64,000 nucleotides of DNA. Origin: Glaciecola nitratireducens FR1064 (GTDB lineage Bacteria > Pseudomonadota > Gammaproteobacteria > Enterobacterales > Alteromonadaceae). This document shows, one piece after another, positions 1 to 9,768 of the stretch; the first letter of the stretch is position 1; each line of letters opens with the position of its first letter. The stretch covers positions 3,906,001-3,970,000 of the forward strand of contig NC_016041.1 in NCBI RefSeq assembly GCF_000226565.1. The letters run 5' to 3'. A program made the position numbers and the translations under genes. The notes below the pieces were generated by a model. That model did not search any database and was not told the origin of the DNA. It worked only from the letters and a program-made list of their open reading frames with translations.

Positions 1-1115
1 TGTTGATTCAGTTCGATGTTCGACACTTCCTTCATGACATGCTGGCAAGCAAGCCTATAACCGAGCGCTAATTCATCTGGCGTCAAACGCTCACGATCAG
101 CGGCTGTAATCAACAATTCAGGTTCACCTTTAAATTTGCAAGTACCGCAAAGGCCACCGCCACCGCATATTGATCTAATCTCGATATTACTGGCGCTGAG
201 TGCGTCAAGAATAGAACTATTTGCGCTTGCTGATAGTGTCACCGCTTTTGGGAGCTTTTCGCTATGAACGAGCAACATTTTATTTCGATCAAACCACGTT
301 ATTTTGATGCGCCCGTCGCTAAAAAGTCGGTACAGCCCCCATGCCCCAGTGCCCGACAATAAAAGCGTCATTACGGCAAATATCTTAATAAACCAATTGT
401 TAAAACTCCCTTCTTCAGCATAATCCATGAAGTGCAGCATCAGCAAAAGATCACGCCAGCGTGTTTCGTCATTCACATGTGCAATCACATCACCGGTTTG
501 TGCTCGGATATAAATACTCGTTTGACTGACATCATCAACGTTAATTTGCCAAACGGCATTGCGCTCACGGGGTAGGTCTTCTATAGGCGGGTATAACAAG
601 CCTGCTACAGACATTTTCTCTGATTGGTCTGCTGATAGATTAGGATTTTGGGTCTGAGAAGATCCAAACGCGCTATCTTTATACGAAAAGCGAGCTATCT
701 GATAGATTAATTTTTTATCAGTAGGTGCTAATTCCTCTGCGCTTAAATCAATTAATTCACCGCTTATCGCATCCACGAGTTTATAGTGCGACGCTTGGTA
801 GTCATGCTGCCCTGCATTTATTTTTAACTTATAGATTACTTGATCAAATAGACGACTAAGCTCAATTTCGCTTGTCATGGGATAGTTTTTTAATAATGAT
901 TTAACGCTAACAAAAGGTGTATTTACAGCGCCTGAATTGTCGTCAGTATTTTCATAAAAGCGAGCAAAAGAAGTCGGATTATTACGCACCAAAGTGTCGC
1001 GACCAGCAGCCTTATCCATATCAAGCTTACCCAGCAAAAAGCCTGAACCAAGCCAGATAAATAGCTGTATGAAAACAGCTAGGGATAGCCACTTATGCAC
1101 CCGTTTAAACATCAT
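1..1115 (-). CDS. PepSY-type membrane protein fused to an NqrF-like [2Fe-2S] ferredoxin domain (C-terminus beyond window)
   Basis: 371 codons are visible, reading leftwards from an ATG at 1113-1115 that overlaps the stop of the upstream gene (ATGA). Residues 9-29 form a membrane segment, followed by a periplasmic PepSY-like region and a second membrane segment at about 242-264. A ferredoxin domain follows with Cys317, Cys323, Cys326 and Cys357; the CGGGG..CGTC and RLACQ motifs are typical of NqrF-like plant-type ferredoxins. The frame is still open at base 1, so an FAD/NADH reductase domain may follow. PepSY membrane proteins with redox domains often act in ferric or cupric reduction; that role is inferred. 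It is paralogous to its upstream neighbour (shared LHxMDY motif before the last membrane segment). Start alternatives are two consecutive ATGs. Confidence 0.85.
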   Translation of the reverse strand, partial: MMFKRVHKWLSLAVFIQLFIWLGSGFLLGKLDMDKAAGRDTLVRNNPTSFARFYENTDDNSGAVNTPFVSVKSLLKNYPMTSEIELSRLFDQVIYKLKINAGQHDYQASHYKLVDAISGELIDLSAEELAPTDKKLIYQIARFSYKDSAFGSSQTQNPNLSADQSEKMSVAGLLYPPIEDLPRERNAVWQINVDDVSQTSIYIRAQTGDVIAHVNDETRWRDLLLMLHFMDYAEEGSFNNWFIKIFAVMTLLLSGTGAWGLYRLFSDGRIKITWFDRNKMLLVHSEKLPKAVTLSASANSSILDALSASNIEIRSICGGGGLCGTCKFKGEPELLITAADRERLTPDELALGYRLACQHVMKEVSNIELNQ

Positions 1116-1873
1116 GAGGTAGCGCCTTCCAACTTATTCTTAAACAAGCGAAACCAGAGCAATACAAGGCCAGATAATGCGGCGAGAAAACCACTAACGC
1201 TAAATACATTTAACAACAGATTGTTTATATCTTCACCTTCATAGTAGTCCATGATGTGAAGCCGCCACAGTAAATCAAAAATACGCCAAGTATTTTTTCT
1301 CACCGTGACTATCTCGCCGTTTGTGCTGCTCACATAAAGGGTAGGCGAGTTGACGCCAAAAAAGTCAATCCGCCAAAGCGGTAGTGGACGAAACGCAATT
1401 TCACTGGGTGGGTTTTCAGTAATTAATTCAATCTGTTTTACTTCTTTAGATTCTTTCAAACTACCAATAGCAAGCTCAAGTGCGAGCGATTCTGAGATGC
1501 TGTCGATTAGCGTTCCGGTGCTCGCATCCAAGATCATCTGTCCATTATCAGTAAACCGATAAACTGGGGTTATACCCAACCAACCTAGGGTGATATTTTT
1601 GGCATCAGGGTAGAGAAGAACGACTTCATTAATATCGACACTAATAGACCGTCGTGTTTCTTGAGAGGCTTTTTGACCTGAACTGTTATGCTCATTTTGA
1701 CGAGTGTCATCTGCGTAGACGAGGACTGGTTGCTTAGCGCTAAGTAAGTCCTCACCATGAATACTGTGAATATCTATAAGCACCATATAAAGGCCACTAA
1801 AAGACCATATCAGAAACTGCAGTCCGACGAACAACATAAGCCATCGATGATATCGGCGAACTGCTGTTACCAT
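1112..1873 (-). CDS. PepSY-domain inner-membrane protein
   Basis: 253 residues with a membrane segment at about 11-32, a long extracytoplasmic middle part and a C-terminal membrane segment (about 222-243) followed by a short basic tail. The LHIMDYYEG motif before the last segment matches LHFMDYAEEG in the downstream gene, so the two are tandem paralogues and overlap by 4 bases. The family is tied to metalloreductase and siderophore-iron systems; the function here is inferred from that and from the ferredoxin-bearing neighbour. The ATG directly follows the stop codon of an RND-pump remnant, so the pair was probably once co-transcribed with a metal efflux pump. Confidence 0.8.
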   Translation of the reverse strand: MVTAVRRYHRWLMLFVGLQFLIWSFSGLYMVLIDIHSIHGEDLLSAKQPVLVYADDTRQNEHNSSGQKASQETRRSISVDINEVVLLYPDAKNITLGWLGITPVYRFTDNGQMILDASTGTLIDSISESLALELAIGSLKESKEVKQIELITENPPSEIAFRPLPLWRIDFFGVNSPTLYVSSTNGEIVTVRKNTWRIFDLLWRLHIMDYYEGEDINNLLLNVFSVSGFLAALSGLVLLWFRLFKNKLEGATS

Positions 1874-1954
1874 TTAAAACTCATTAATATGCTTACTCAA
1901 GTAGGTCCGTTTCCATATTAAATAGATGATCGACAAAATTAGCAAACTCAAATT
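1874..1954 (-). pseudogene. Relic of the C-terminus of a CusA-like RND pump
   Basis: Read on the minus strand, the last 26 codons before the TAA at 1874-1876 encode a peptide ending SIIYLIWKR...HINEF. It matches the C-terminus of the intact CusA at 2782 (VIYLLWKR...QFNEF) at 16 of 26 residues by my alignment, and the DNA is visibly similar as well. No start or upstream pump domain is present. It is a decayed fragment of a second pump gene, or an old duplication of the cusA 3' end. Its stop abuts the ATG of the PepSY gene. Confidence 0.7.
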
Positions 1955-1975
1955 CGTCGCCGCGTTAATTATGCT

Positions 1976-1994
1976 CAAATTGATTATCAATCGC
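1976..1994. promoter_or_regulatory. Possible Fur-like box upstream of the PepSY pair
   Basis: This AT-rich 19-mer contains the exact palindrome ATTGAT-T-ATCAAT and agrees with the classical Fur consensus at 12 of 19 positions by hand count. It lies about 100 bases upstream of the PepSY gene start. Iron control would fit a ferredoxin-linked membrane reductase, but the match is moderate and the site lies inside or next to the RND relic. Confidence 0.3.
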
Positions 1995-2011
1995 ACAATG
2001 AGTGTGTATAC

Positions 2012-2025
2012 TAATTGTACAATTA
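2012..2025. promoter_or_regulatory. Perfect 14-bp palindrome upstream of DUF1232 gene
   Basis: TAATTGTACAATTA is a perfect palindrome between the divergent PepSY and DUF1232 genes, about 62 bases before the DUF1232 start. It could be an operator for a dimeric repressor. No regulator can be named from sequence. Confidence 0.3.
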
Positions 2026-2086
2026 ATTAATAAAATGTTGCTGTTTATTAATTAAGGATCTCAACAATAAAACAAGGATTGCGACA

Positions 2087-2638
2087 ATGCCTATTGAAAT
2101 TACTTTTAAACTGTCTGACACCGATTTAGAGCACTTCCGAGCGATGATGAGGCTCGCTATGGAAAAAGCTCGCGCATACCCGCCATCTGAGGTGTTGGAA
2201 AAAGCCCGTGCCGTTTGTGCAGAAATGGAGCAAGCCAATCTCCCTGACTTTGTAAAGCAAAGACTAGATTCATTAGAAACACTCATATCGGCATTAGAAG
2301 ACCCTGAGTGGCAAATGCCCGAAGATGAAAAAAATGAGATCCTGACCTCACTTGCATATTTCACTGAACCGGAAGATCTCGTTCCAGATAATATCCCGGG
2401 TTTAGGTTACGTAGACGATGCAATAATGATTGAGCTCGTTATTCAAGAATTATCCGAAGATTTAAACGCATACATGCAGTTCTGCAGTTTTAGAACAACT
2501 GAGGTGAATCGTCGCGGTGACCAAGCAAACACAAATAGGGACAGTTGGTTGGCAAGTAAAAGAAGCGAACTTCGTTCCAATGCTCGACGCAATCGAAGTT
2601 CAGGAGGCGGAACACGCTTGTTCTCAAGGATCATGTAA
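2087..2638 (+). CDS. YkvA family protein (DUF1232)
   Basis: 183 residues. The middle (about 85-135) carries the DUF1232 signature, with an EDLVPD..PGLGYVDDA motif like the YkvA family's P(I/L)DLIPDFIPGLGYLDD. The N-terminal 80 residues are helical and charged; the C-terminal 35 residues are Arg/Ser/Gly-rich and basic. The function of the family is unknown; many members are small membrane-associated proteins. It stands alone between the RND relic and cusA, transcribed opposite to both, and may have been inserted there. It is preceded by a weak ribosome site (ACAAGGAT). Confidence 0.8.
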   Translation: MPIEITFKLSDTDLEHFRAMMRLAMEKARAYPPSEVLEKARAVCAEMEQANLPDFVKQRLDSLETLISALEDPEWQMPEDEKNEILTSLAYFTEPEDLVPDNIPGLGYVDDAIMIELVIQELSEDLNAYMQFCSFRTTEVNRRGDQANTNRDSWLASKRSELRSNARRNRSSGGGTRLFSRIM

Positions 2639-2651
2639 GTTAAATAATTCA

Positions 2652-2674
2652 AGGGTGAGTTTTTAATTCACCCT
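2652..2674. terminator. Stem-loop between convergent DUF1232 and cusA
   Basis: AGGGTGA and TCACCCT form a 7-bp stem around a 9-base loop, 14 bases after the DUF1232 stop and upstream of the cusA 3' end. No long T-run follows on either strand, so terminator activity is uncertain. Confidence 0.35.
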
Positions 2675-2781
2675 ATGAAAACCTGTTTAACAAAAGCCTT
2701 CCACCTTATATTTTCTTACCCTGTCATGCTTGGCAGTCAAGCGCATCATCTATTTGCGACATAGACGAACCTGATAAGTAT

Positions 2782-5700
2782 TTAAAACTCATTAAACTGC
2801 TTCTTCAACTGCAGTCGTTTCCATAGTAAATAAATGACCGGCAGAATTAGCAGGGTTAACAATAATACGCTGACCATACCACCAACCATCGGCGCAGCGA
2901 TCCTACTCATCACTTCAGACCCAGTTCCTACTCCATATAATATAGGTAATAGACCAATGATTATCGTTGCAGCGGTCATCATGACAGGCCTCACTCTCAG
3001 CGCAGCACCATGTAACACAGCTGAGAAAAGGCTATCTTGAGTAGGTTGTTTGCCTTGCTCTTTGCAGTTTTCAAGCATGCTATTAAAAGACTGATTGAGA
3101 TACACCAGCATGATAACGCCTATTTCTACCGCCACACCGGCTAGGGCTATAAAGCCAACACCTACCGCAACTGAAAAGTTGAAGCCTTCCAGATAAATGA
3201 GCCAAATACTGCCGACCATTGCCAACGGCAGCGTTCCTATAATCATCGCGACTTCAGTGATATTTCTGAAGTTTAAATACAGCAATATAATGATGATCAT
3301 TAGGGTTAAAGGAAGCACGTAGGAGAGCTTCTCTTGTGCTCTTTGCATATACTCATATTGCCCTGACCACGTTATGGAATACCCTGCCGGTAACTCAAGT
3401 TGCTCATTTACGGCAGCCTGGGCTAAGGCAACATAGCTGCCCAAGTCGGTATTTTCGATATCGATAAAAACCCAACCGTTGGGTCGTGCATTTTCGCTTT
3501 TAATGCCAGGCGGACCATCTTCAATGAACACATTGGCAACATCCGCCAGCGCAATACGTTTTCCTTGAGGCGTAACAATCGGCAATAAACCCAAGGCCTC
3601 AGGGGAGGCGCGATAAGATTGCGGATAACGGATATTGACTGGGTATCGTTCCAGCCCTTCAACACTTTGCGTCACCTTCATGCCGCCCACAGCGCTGGCA
3701 ACAACCGACTGTACGTCAGCAATATTCAAACCATAGCGCGCAGCCTTTTCTCGCTGGATATCCACTTTAATGTAGCGGCCACCGGCTACCCGTTCAGAAT
3801 AGACAGATGCTGTGCCTTCAACCTGACTTAGAATTTGCTCAATTTGTTGGCCAATTTGTTGAATTTCTTTCAGGTCACGCCCGCCTATTTTGATACCAAC
3901 AGGTGTTTTGATGCCGGTCGCTAACATGTCTATACGCGTTTTTATGGGCATAACAAAGGCGTTTGTAAGGCCAGGAATATCTAATAAGTCATCTAACTCT
4001 TTGATTAGCGATTCCGTCGTCAAGCCTTCCCGCCATTCGTCTCTAGGCTTTAACTGAATAAAGCTTTCGATCATAGTTAATGGCGCAGGATCCGTTGCTG
4101 TTTCAGCACGTCCTATTTTACCAAATACGGTCTGTACTTCTGGGACCGTGTAAATCAGCTTATTTGTTTGTTGCAGAATTTGTCGCGCTTTACCAACAGA
4201 CACGCCCGCGTAAGTTGTGGGCATATACATCAAGTCGCCTTCGTCGAGAGGCGGAATAAATTCACTGCCTATTTTATTAATAGGCCAAAAACCGACAAAG
4301 AGTATGACTAAAGCAGCCAACAAGGTGCTTTTCGGAAAGCTCATGACGGTTCTAAGTGCTGGCAAATATAACCAAGACAAAAATTTATTAACCGGATTTT
4401 TATGCTCCGGTAGTATTTTACCTCGAATAAAATAGCCCATTAATACTGGCACTAAAGTAATGGCAAGTGCAGCGGCTGCCGCCATCGCATAAGTTTTAGT
4501 GTAGGCCAAGGGCGCAAACATCCGTCCTTCTTGTGCCTCAAGTGTGAATACGGGCAAAAAACTCACGGTGATGATCAGTAGGCTTGAAAACAAAGCAGGC
4601 CCAACTTCCGTGGCTGAATCTATGACGATTTGCCATCGGTTTTCGTCTGTCAGTGGCGTTTTTTCGATATGCTTATGCATGTTTTCTATCATGACAATAG
4701 CACCATCGATCATCGCACCTATTGCAATTGCAATGCCCCCCAATGACATAATATTGGCATTAATGCCCTGTAAATGCATGATGATAAAGGCGGTAAGGAT
4801 CCCGACCGGCAGACTTATAATGGCAACTAACGATGAGCGAACGTGAAATAAAAACGCAATACAAACGAGCGCGACGACAATAAATTCTTCAAGTAGCTTA
4901 GAGCTTAGATTATTCACCGCTCGCTCAATCAATGCTGAGCGGTCATAAACCGGCACTATCTCAACGCCATCCGGTAAACCCTTCTTCAGTTCTTCTAGTT
5001 TTAACTTCACCGCGTCGATAGTTTGCTGGGCATTTTCACCAAAGCGCATGACCACAATTCCGCCAACAGCTTCGCCTTCACCATTCAGCTCTGTCACGCC
5101 ACGGCGCATTTGCGGACCAACAACCACTTCCGCAATATCTTTAATCAACAGCGTAGTGCCTTTGTCGGTAGTGCTTGCACCTAGTGGAATATTCTCAATG
5201 TCCTGTCTATTTTGAATATAACCTGTTGCTCGCACCATGTATTCAGCCTCGGCAAGTTCAATGACCGATGCGCCAATTTCTTGATTGCCTCGTTGTATTG
5301 CAGTTTGTACATGCGATAGTGGAATGCCATAAGCACGCAATTTTTCTGGGTCAACCTGTACTTGATATTGCTTAACCATACCGCCGGCAGACGCAACTTC
5401 GGATACACCGGCCACAGTTTGTAATTCATACTTTAGAAACCAGTCTTGTAGGCTGCGCAGTTCGCTAATATCGTGCTGTCCGGTTCTATCGGTTAATGCG
5501 TAGATATAAACCCAACCCACACCGGTGGCATCAGGCCCTAATTGAGGTCTCGCATTTTCCGGTAAGCTCGGTGCCACTTGGGACAAATACTCAAGCACAC
5601 GGCTTCTTGCCCAATACAAATCCGTGTCATCGTCAAAAATGATGTAGACATAAGAATCACCAAAGAACGAGAAGCCTCTCACCGTTTTAGCGCCGGGCAC

Positions 5701-5925
5701 TGAGAGCATTGCCGTCGTTAGCGGGTAAGTAACCTGATCTTCAACTACTTGTGGCGCTTGTCCTGGATAGCTGGTTTTAATGATTACCTGCACATCGGAC
5801 AAATCTGGAATGGCATCTACAGGGGTGTTTTTCAGCGAAACTAAGCCACCGCCTACGATGATAAAGGTGCATAATAGTACGAAGAATCGGTTGTGTACCG
5901 ACCATCTAATAATCGCTGCAATCAT
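2782..5925 (-). CDS. cusA: Copper/silver efflux RND transporter CusA
   Basis: 1047 residues, the same length as E. coli CusA. It is the inner-membrane proton-driven pump of a tripartite system that exports Cu(I)/Ag(I). The heavy-metal RND hallmarks are present: an N-terminal membrane segment, [13 protein letters not shown], and a 12-span layout with two large periplasmic loops. The three methionines that bind Cu(I) are conserved as Met568 (LMYMP), Met618 (PLTM) and Met667 (RIDM), each five residues before the E. coli positions 573, 623 and 672. That supports Cu/Ag specificity over Zn/Co/Ni pumps of the CzcA type. The transmembrane Asp of the proton path is at 407 ([13 protein letters not shown]). 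It overlaps cusB by 4 bases as the last gene of a copper operon. Confidence 0.95.
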   Translation of the reverse strand: MIAAIIRWSVHNRFFVLLCTFIIVGGGLVSLKNTPVDAIPDLSDVQVIIKTSYPGQAPQVVEDQVTYPLTTAMLSVPGAKTVRGFSFFGDSYVYIIFDDDTDLYWARSRVLEYLSQVAPSLPENARPQLGPDATGVGWVYIYALTDRTGQHDISELRSLQDWFLKYELQTVAGVSEVASAGGMVKQYQVQVDPEKLRAYGIPLSHVQTAIQRGNQEIGASVIELAEAEYMVRATGYIQNRQDIENIPLGASTTDKGTTLLIKDIAEVVVGPQMRRGVTELNGEGEAVGGIVVMRFGENAQQTIDAVKLKLEELKKGLPDGVEIVPVYDRSALIERAVNNLSSKLLEEFIVVALVCIAFLFHVRSSLVAIISLPVGILTAFIIMHLQGINANIMSLGGIAIAIGAMIDGAIVMIENMHKHIEKTPLTDENRWQIVIDSATEVGPALFSSLLIITVSFLPVFTLEAQEGRMFAPLAYTKTYAMAAAAALAITLVPVLMGYFIRGKILPEHKNPVNKFLSWLYLPALRTVMSFPKSTLLAALVILFVGFWPINKIGSEFIPPLDEGDLMYMPTTYAGVSVGKARQILQQTNKLIYTVPEVQTVFGKIGRAETATDPAPLTMIESFIQLKPRDEWREGLTTESLIKELDDLLDIPGLTNAFVMPIKTRIDMLATGIKTPVGIKIGGRDLKEIQQIGQQIEQILSQVEGTASVYSERVAGGRYIKVDIQREKAARYGLNIADVQSVVASAVGGMKVTQSVEGLERYPVNIRYPQSYRASPEALGLLPIVTPQGKRIALADVANVFIEDGPPGIKSENARPNGWVFIDIENTDLGSYVALAQAAVNEQLELPAGYSITWSGQYEYMQRAQEKLSYVLPLTLMIIIILLYLNFRNITEVAMIIGTLPLAMVGSIWLIYLEGFNFSVAVGVGFIALAGVAVEIGVIMLVYLNQSFNSMLENCKEQGKQPTQDSLFSAVLHGAALRVRPVMMTAATIIIGLLPILYGVGTGSEVMSRIAAPMVGGMVSVLLLTLLILPVIYLLWKRLQLKKQFNEF

Positions 5926-7649
5926 GGCTTCACACCTACCACTTCAAACATACCTGATTCAGGTTTTTGCAATAACACCTGTAGAGTTTGTCCCTCTGCT
6001 AATTGAGTGAAGTCGACATCCTCTGCAACAACAAAATTCATGGTCATACCGGGCATGCCCCAATCATCAATATCCCCATGCGTTAGTCGCACCATTCTTT
6101 CCTCTGGCATGGCGTCATCTACCGTAGCCTCAACCCACACAGGCTCATTCATACCGCCCATTCCACTCATTCCACCCATGTCGCTCATGTTGCTCATGTT
6201 GCTCATGTCGTTCATTTTTTCGTCTTCGCCTTCAGCAAGCGCAGTCTTTGACCGGTCAAGCTCGCCTCCTATACGAATAAAGTCAGAGCTAATACTGCTT
6301 TCGGAATCCAATAAAAATTGAGCCGAAGTTACCACTGTATCGCCATCCATCAGGCCAGATAAAACTTCAGTGTAATTACCTGATTTCAATGCAGCCTTCA
6401 TTGTTGTATGACCAGAGTGAGGCGCATTTGGGTCTGTCACTATTTCTACAACATTGCCAATGTTGACTTCCACTGACTTAAATTTTCCGTCGCCTAAGGC
6501 CAGCACTACACGGTTTTGCGTTCCGGTGCGAATGACCGCTTCAGAAGGTACAACAATGTTAAGTTCATCAACTTGAGATTCTTGCATAAGCTCATGCATA
6601 TTTTCATCACTGCTCTTATGCATAGCTGATTTTCCAGTAAAAATGCTCACTTGTGCGAACATATTGGGCTTTAAGAAATAGTCTTCATTGCTAAATCTCA
6701 AGCGTGCTCTCAAGGTACGAGTACTGGCATCCATTGTAGGATAGATATAATCAACTTGGCCTTCCCAGGTTTTTCCGGGTAAGTATTCCATAGTCATGAC
6801 GACCGGCAAACCCAATTTGACTAAATTCGATTGGCGTTCAAAAATTTCTGCATCAACCCAGACTTCATCTAAAGCAGCAATGGACATGAGCGTCATGCCC
6901 GGCTTTACATAAAAGCCTTCGCGAATATTCAGGTTATCAACAAAGCCAGTTTGCGACGCGGTGAACACAACGGTCTGCTGCACTTTTTCAGATTCGACAA
7001 GTTTGTCGATGGCTATTTTTGGCATTTGTAAGGCTTGTAAACGCGATTTCGCTGCCGCCATCAAGTTTCTGTTAGCGCGCTTTACCGCCAAGAGAAATTC
7101 CTCCTGTGCATTCACTAATTCAGGAGAATACAGCGCAAACAAGGGCTCGCCTTTTTTAACATATTCACCGGCTGCTTTAACATTCAGCACTTCAATCCAA
7201 CCCTCGACTCTAGGATGAACGTGCACGAGCGTATCTTCATTATATTGAACGTAACCGACTGTTTTTATAGTAACATCAAGCGCCCTACGCTGAACTTTAG
7301 CAGTTTTAACACCTAAATTATTGACCACATTTGGGTCGATTCTGATTGTGCCTGGACTGTCTTTCCCGCCACCATTTTCATCATCGGCATAAACCGGTAC
7401 CAGATCCATTCCCATGGGTGACAAGCCTGGTTTATCTCTTTTGAAATTAGGATCCATAGGCGCAACCCAATAAAGAGGTTCGCTCTCGGTAGCTTGCATG
7501 CTAGCAGATGATGAAGCCGTTTCTCCTAGCATAAACTTATAACTAATAAGGGTGACAATAACCCCTATAACTAAACCAATGCCGAGCAATACAATTTTGG
7601 ATGCTGAAGAACTTTTTTTACCAGAGGTGGTTTCTTGTGTGCTGTTCAT
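5922..7649 (-). CDS. cusB: CusB periplasmic adaptor with C-terminal CusF-like copper-binding domain
   Basis: 575 residues, longer than E. coli CusB. After a membrane anchor (about 19-40) comes a heavy-metal-binding segment (about 60-87, YWVAPMDP...[11 protein letters not shown]), then the HlyD-type barrel-sandwich, hairpin and beta-barrel core. A Met/Gly/Asn-rich linker (about 478-500) follows, then a CusF-like domain at about 503-575 with His, Trp-Gly-Met-Pro-Gly-Met-Thr-Met, the copper-binding pattern of CusF. The metallochaperone that E. coli makes as a separate protein is thus covalently tethered to the adaptor. It links CusA and CusC across the periplasm. Its ATG overlaps the cusC stop by one base. 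Confidence 0.93.
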   Translation of the reverse strand: MNSTQETTSGKKSSSASKIVLLGIGLVIGVIVTLISYKFMLGETASSSASMQATESEPLYWVAPMDPNFKRDKPGLSPMGMDLVPVYADDENGGGKDSPGTIRIDPNVVNNLGVKTAKVQRRALDVTIKTVGYVQYNEDTLVHVHPRVEGWIEVLNVKAAGEYVKKGEPLFALYSPELVNAQEEFLLAVKRANRNLMAAAKSRLQALQMPKIAIDKLVESEKVQQTVVFTASQTGFVDNLNIREGFYVKPGMTLMSIAALDEVWVDAEIFERQSNLVKLGLPVVMTMEYLPGKTWEGQVDYIYPTMDASTRTLRARLRFSNEDYFLKPNMFAQVSIFTGKSAMHKSSDENMHELMQESQVDELNIVVPSEAVIRTGTQNRVVLALGDGKFKSVEVNIGNVVEIVTDPNAPHSGHTTMKAALKSGNYTEVLSGLMDGDTVVTSAQFLLDSESSISSDFIRIGGELDRSKTALAEGEDEKMNDMSNMSNMSDMGGMSGMGGMNEPVWVEATVDDAMPEERMVRLTHGDIDDWGMPGMTMNFVVAEDVDFTQLAEGQTLQVLLQKPESGMFEVVGVKP

Positions 7650-9136
7650 TAGTATTCCCCTACCTTAACTGCAGTTGCGGGTTGTGATTGTTGGTCAAAG
7701 CGCTCAATAGAATCAAAAGCTCTGGCAGTATTAAAAGTACTTTCTTGTGTCGTAAAATAATAGTTCAACTCAACTTGCGCCTTTAACAAATCAACCTCAA
7801 TGTTGAGCATGTCTATTCGAGCGTTCAAGTCGTCAATGCGAGCCCGAACGACTTCAGAAAAATCACCGTCATCATTGGTGTAGGCAGTCAACGACGCTTC
7901 TGCCTGTTCTCTTGTTTGAACCAAGATATTGTCATCGAATAAGGTTTGCCTTTTAAGCAAACGTTGATAACGCGACCACGTTGATTGTAGCTGTGAAACC
8001 AGTCCTCTTAATGCCAGTAGTTTGTCTGTCTTTATCGCCTCTGCTTCGCGAACTGCTGCAGATACTTTTTTGTCTTGCGAACTTTGCGTGAAAAGAGGTA
8101 AATCGAACGACAAGCCAACAGAAAAGAAATCGGCGCGGCTGCGACCGAGCTGATCATCAGCTCTGTAAGCATAACTAGCGTTGACTCCCCACTGCGGCTT
8201 ATAAGCTTGCTTAGCTAATTTGATACCAGTTTCACCCGCATCAATGCGCTGCTCAATTGCTAGAATTGACGGATGGGCATTTAGCACTTGCGCTAACGCC
8301 TGCTGATCGAACCCGGCCAGCAACTCTACTTTGGACTGCGCGAGACTTTCTATGCTAGGGCGCTCAACAGAGACGCGTTTGTATTGTGCGAAATCGACAG
8401 AAGCCAAAGGTTGTGGATTACCATTATTAAACCACTCAAGTAACTGGCTACCTGCTTGTTCTTTTTGCGACATCAGTGTATTCAGTCGGTCTTCAAGTCG
8501 CGTGAGCTCGAGTTGTGCTCGCACGATGTCTTGCTGGCGCACGTTGCCAACGGCTGACGAATAACTAGCTTGCACTATTTCGGCCAATTGCTGAAACAAT
8601 GCTTTGTCGTTTTCTATCAACGCAACAATCTGCTGCGCTCGGTAAACTTCCAGCCACAGCGATGAAACCATTACCTCGGTTTTCGCCATTCTGTCTTGGC
8701 GCAGCAATGGATATTGATAAGCCAATTCTTGCAGTTGTTTCCGTTGGATACCACGGCTGTTTCCGCGCGTAAACTGCTGCGCAACGCCAGCTTTTAATTG
8801 CGTCATGGGCTCTTGATCGAACACAAATCCATCGGTAGGTAGATTTGCCAAACCAATAGAAACAACCGGATTGGGCAAAGTATCAACGGCGTCACTTCTA
8901 TCCAACATAGCTTGCTCGCTGATCTCGCTGCGTACTAACCATGGATCATTAGCAATCGCGAGCGATATAGCCTGAGGCAAGGTCAGTGATTGCATACCTT
9001 TTTCCTTGGTATCAACGCCTTGCTTGGCCCGTTGATTAGCGTTGGCATGGCTAACTGGCGCTGCAAAATTAAATAATACAATGGAAACCATCGCAGTTTT
9101 CAGTGAAGGAAAATAACCCGATTTTAAAAATCTCAT
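7649..9136 (-). CDS. cusC: CusC outer-membrane efflux channel (TolC family)
   Basis: 495 residues from the preferred ATG at 9134-9136, which begins a clear signal peptide (FPSLKTAMVSIVLFNFAAP...SHA). A GTG 63 bases upstream keeps the frame open but would add a charged non-signal leader. Two TolC-type repeats rich in coiled-coil helices follow, with the IALAIANDP-type N-terminal motif of the outer-membrane efflux family. It lacks the lipobox Cys of E. coli CusC. It forms the exit duct for CusAB and is co-transcribed with cusB and cusA. Confidence 0.9.
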   Translation of the reverse strand: MRFLKSGYFPSLKTAMVSIVLFNFAAPVSHANANQRAKQGVDTKEKGMQSLTLPQAISLAIANDPWLVRSEISEQAMLDRSDAVDTLPNPVVSIGLANLPTDGFVFDQEPMTQLKAGVAQQFTRGNSRGIQRKQLQELAYQYPLLRQDRMAKTEVMVSSLWLEVYRAQQIVALIENDKALFQQLAEIVQASYSSAVGNVRQQDIVRAQLELTRLEDRLNTLMSQKEQAGSQLLEWFNNGNPQPLASVDFAQYKRVSVERPSIESLAQSKVELLAGFDQQALAQVLNAHPSILAIEQRIDAGETGIKLAKQAYKPQWGVNASYAYRADDQLGRSRADFFSVGLSFDLPLFTQSSQDKKVSAAVREAEAIKTDKLLALRGLVSQLQSTWSRYQRLLKRQTLFDDNILVQTREQAEASLTAYTNDDGDFSEVVRARIDDLNARIDMLNIEVDLLKAQVELNYYFTTQESTFNTARAFDSIERFDQQSQPATAVKVGEY

Positions 9137-9318
9137 TTTCGACTCTTTATGACTAATGTTGAGCTTGTTGTCTTTTTTTGGCTTACGCCTGAATGCCACC
9201 TTTTGAGTGGATCTCTATTTGGAGCAGGTTAGGTCTGTTGGTTTTTGGGAAGTGAAAGTTTAACGCTTCACAACGTCATACTAGGACGAAATGAACCTCT
9301 TACAATCATCAGACAGAT

Positions 9319-9711
9319 CTAGCCTGCAAAATTAGAGAGGTATTTAGGAGGGCGTTGCTGACTGGGAATAAAGGTGTAAACGAGACTACCGTCAGTGTCG
9401 GCTAACTGCTCGTCGCTTTGATGAGTAGCCACTTGTACATTTATGTCAATTAGCACTGCCAAAGACAGCATGCCAAGCGGGCAGTCACAGTCTTGTTGGC
9501 AGCAGTCATGGTTCATCATCTGCATGCTTTGTGCTGTTTGCACGGCATTTTCTGTTACTTTACTGACCATTAAGCGTGGTGCCATATTTTCAGACATCAT
9601 CGTACTACTCTCGCTGTTGAAGCAAGCCATTGAAGAAACTGCAAAAGCTTCTCCTGCCTGCGCAACGAGCAAAAACATGATCATGATGAAGCTGATTAAG
9701 CGATTAAACAC
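9319..9711 (-). CDS. Small exported Met/Cys/His-rich protein leading the copper operon
   Basis: 130 residues, GTG start with TAAGG 13 bases upstream. A signal peptide (about 1-24) is followed by a Met-rich stretch and an MMNHDCCQQDCDCP cluster, then a C-terminal PPKYL. Short secreted proteins with a His/Cys cluster and a PPxx tail (CopL/DUF2946-like) commonly precede copper resistance genes. Copper sensing or binding is inferred from composition and position; I cannot name the family firmly. The gap to cusC is about 180 bases with no clear second promoter. Confidence 0.7.
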   Translation of the reverse strand: MFNRLISFIMIMFLLVAQAGEAFAVSSMACFNSESSTMMSENMAPRLMVSKVTENAVQTAQSMQMMNHDCCQQDCDCPLGMLSLAVLIDINVQVATHQSDEQLADTDGSLVYTFIPSQQRPPKYLSNFAG

Positions 9712-9737
9712 GAAGTTGAGTACACCTTAGTAAACAG

Positions 9738-9768
9738 ATGAAACCAGCTTACATGTAAAGCTGGTCAG
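9738..9768 (-). promoter_or_regulatory. MerR-family (CueR-like) promoter of the copper operon
   Basis: On the minus strand a -35-like CTGACC (9763-9768) and a -10-like TTTCAT (9738-9743) are separated by 19 bases, the unusually long spacer of MerR-type promoters. The spacer is filled by the dyad ACCAGCTT-N7-AAGCTGGT (9743-9765). The layout matches E. coli copA (TGACC...GGTTT), although the dyad is 2 bases longer. Transcription would begin about 20 bases before the start of the Met/Cys-rich leader gene. No cueR-like gene is in the window. Confidence 0.5.

Noticed and set aside
6007-6321. Rightward frame opposite cusB
   Set aside because: It is the antisense shadow of the Met-rich linker of CusB, with low-complexity Leu/Met/Ser content and no ribosome site.
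7649-9199. Longer CusC form starting at the GTG at 9199
   Set aside because: It would place 21 charged residues before the signal peptide; the ATG at 9136 starts the signal peptide directly.
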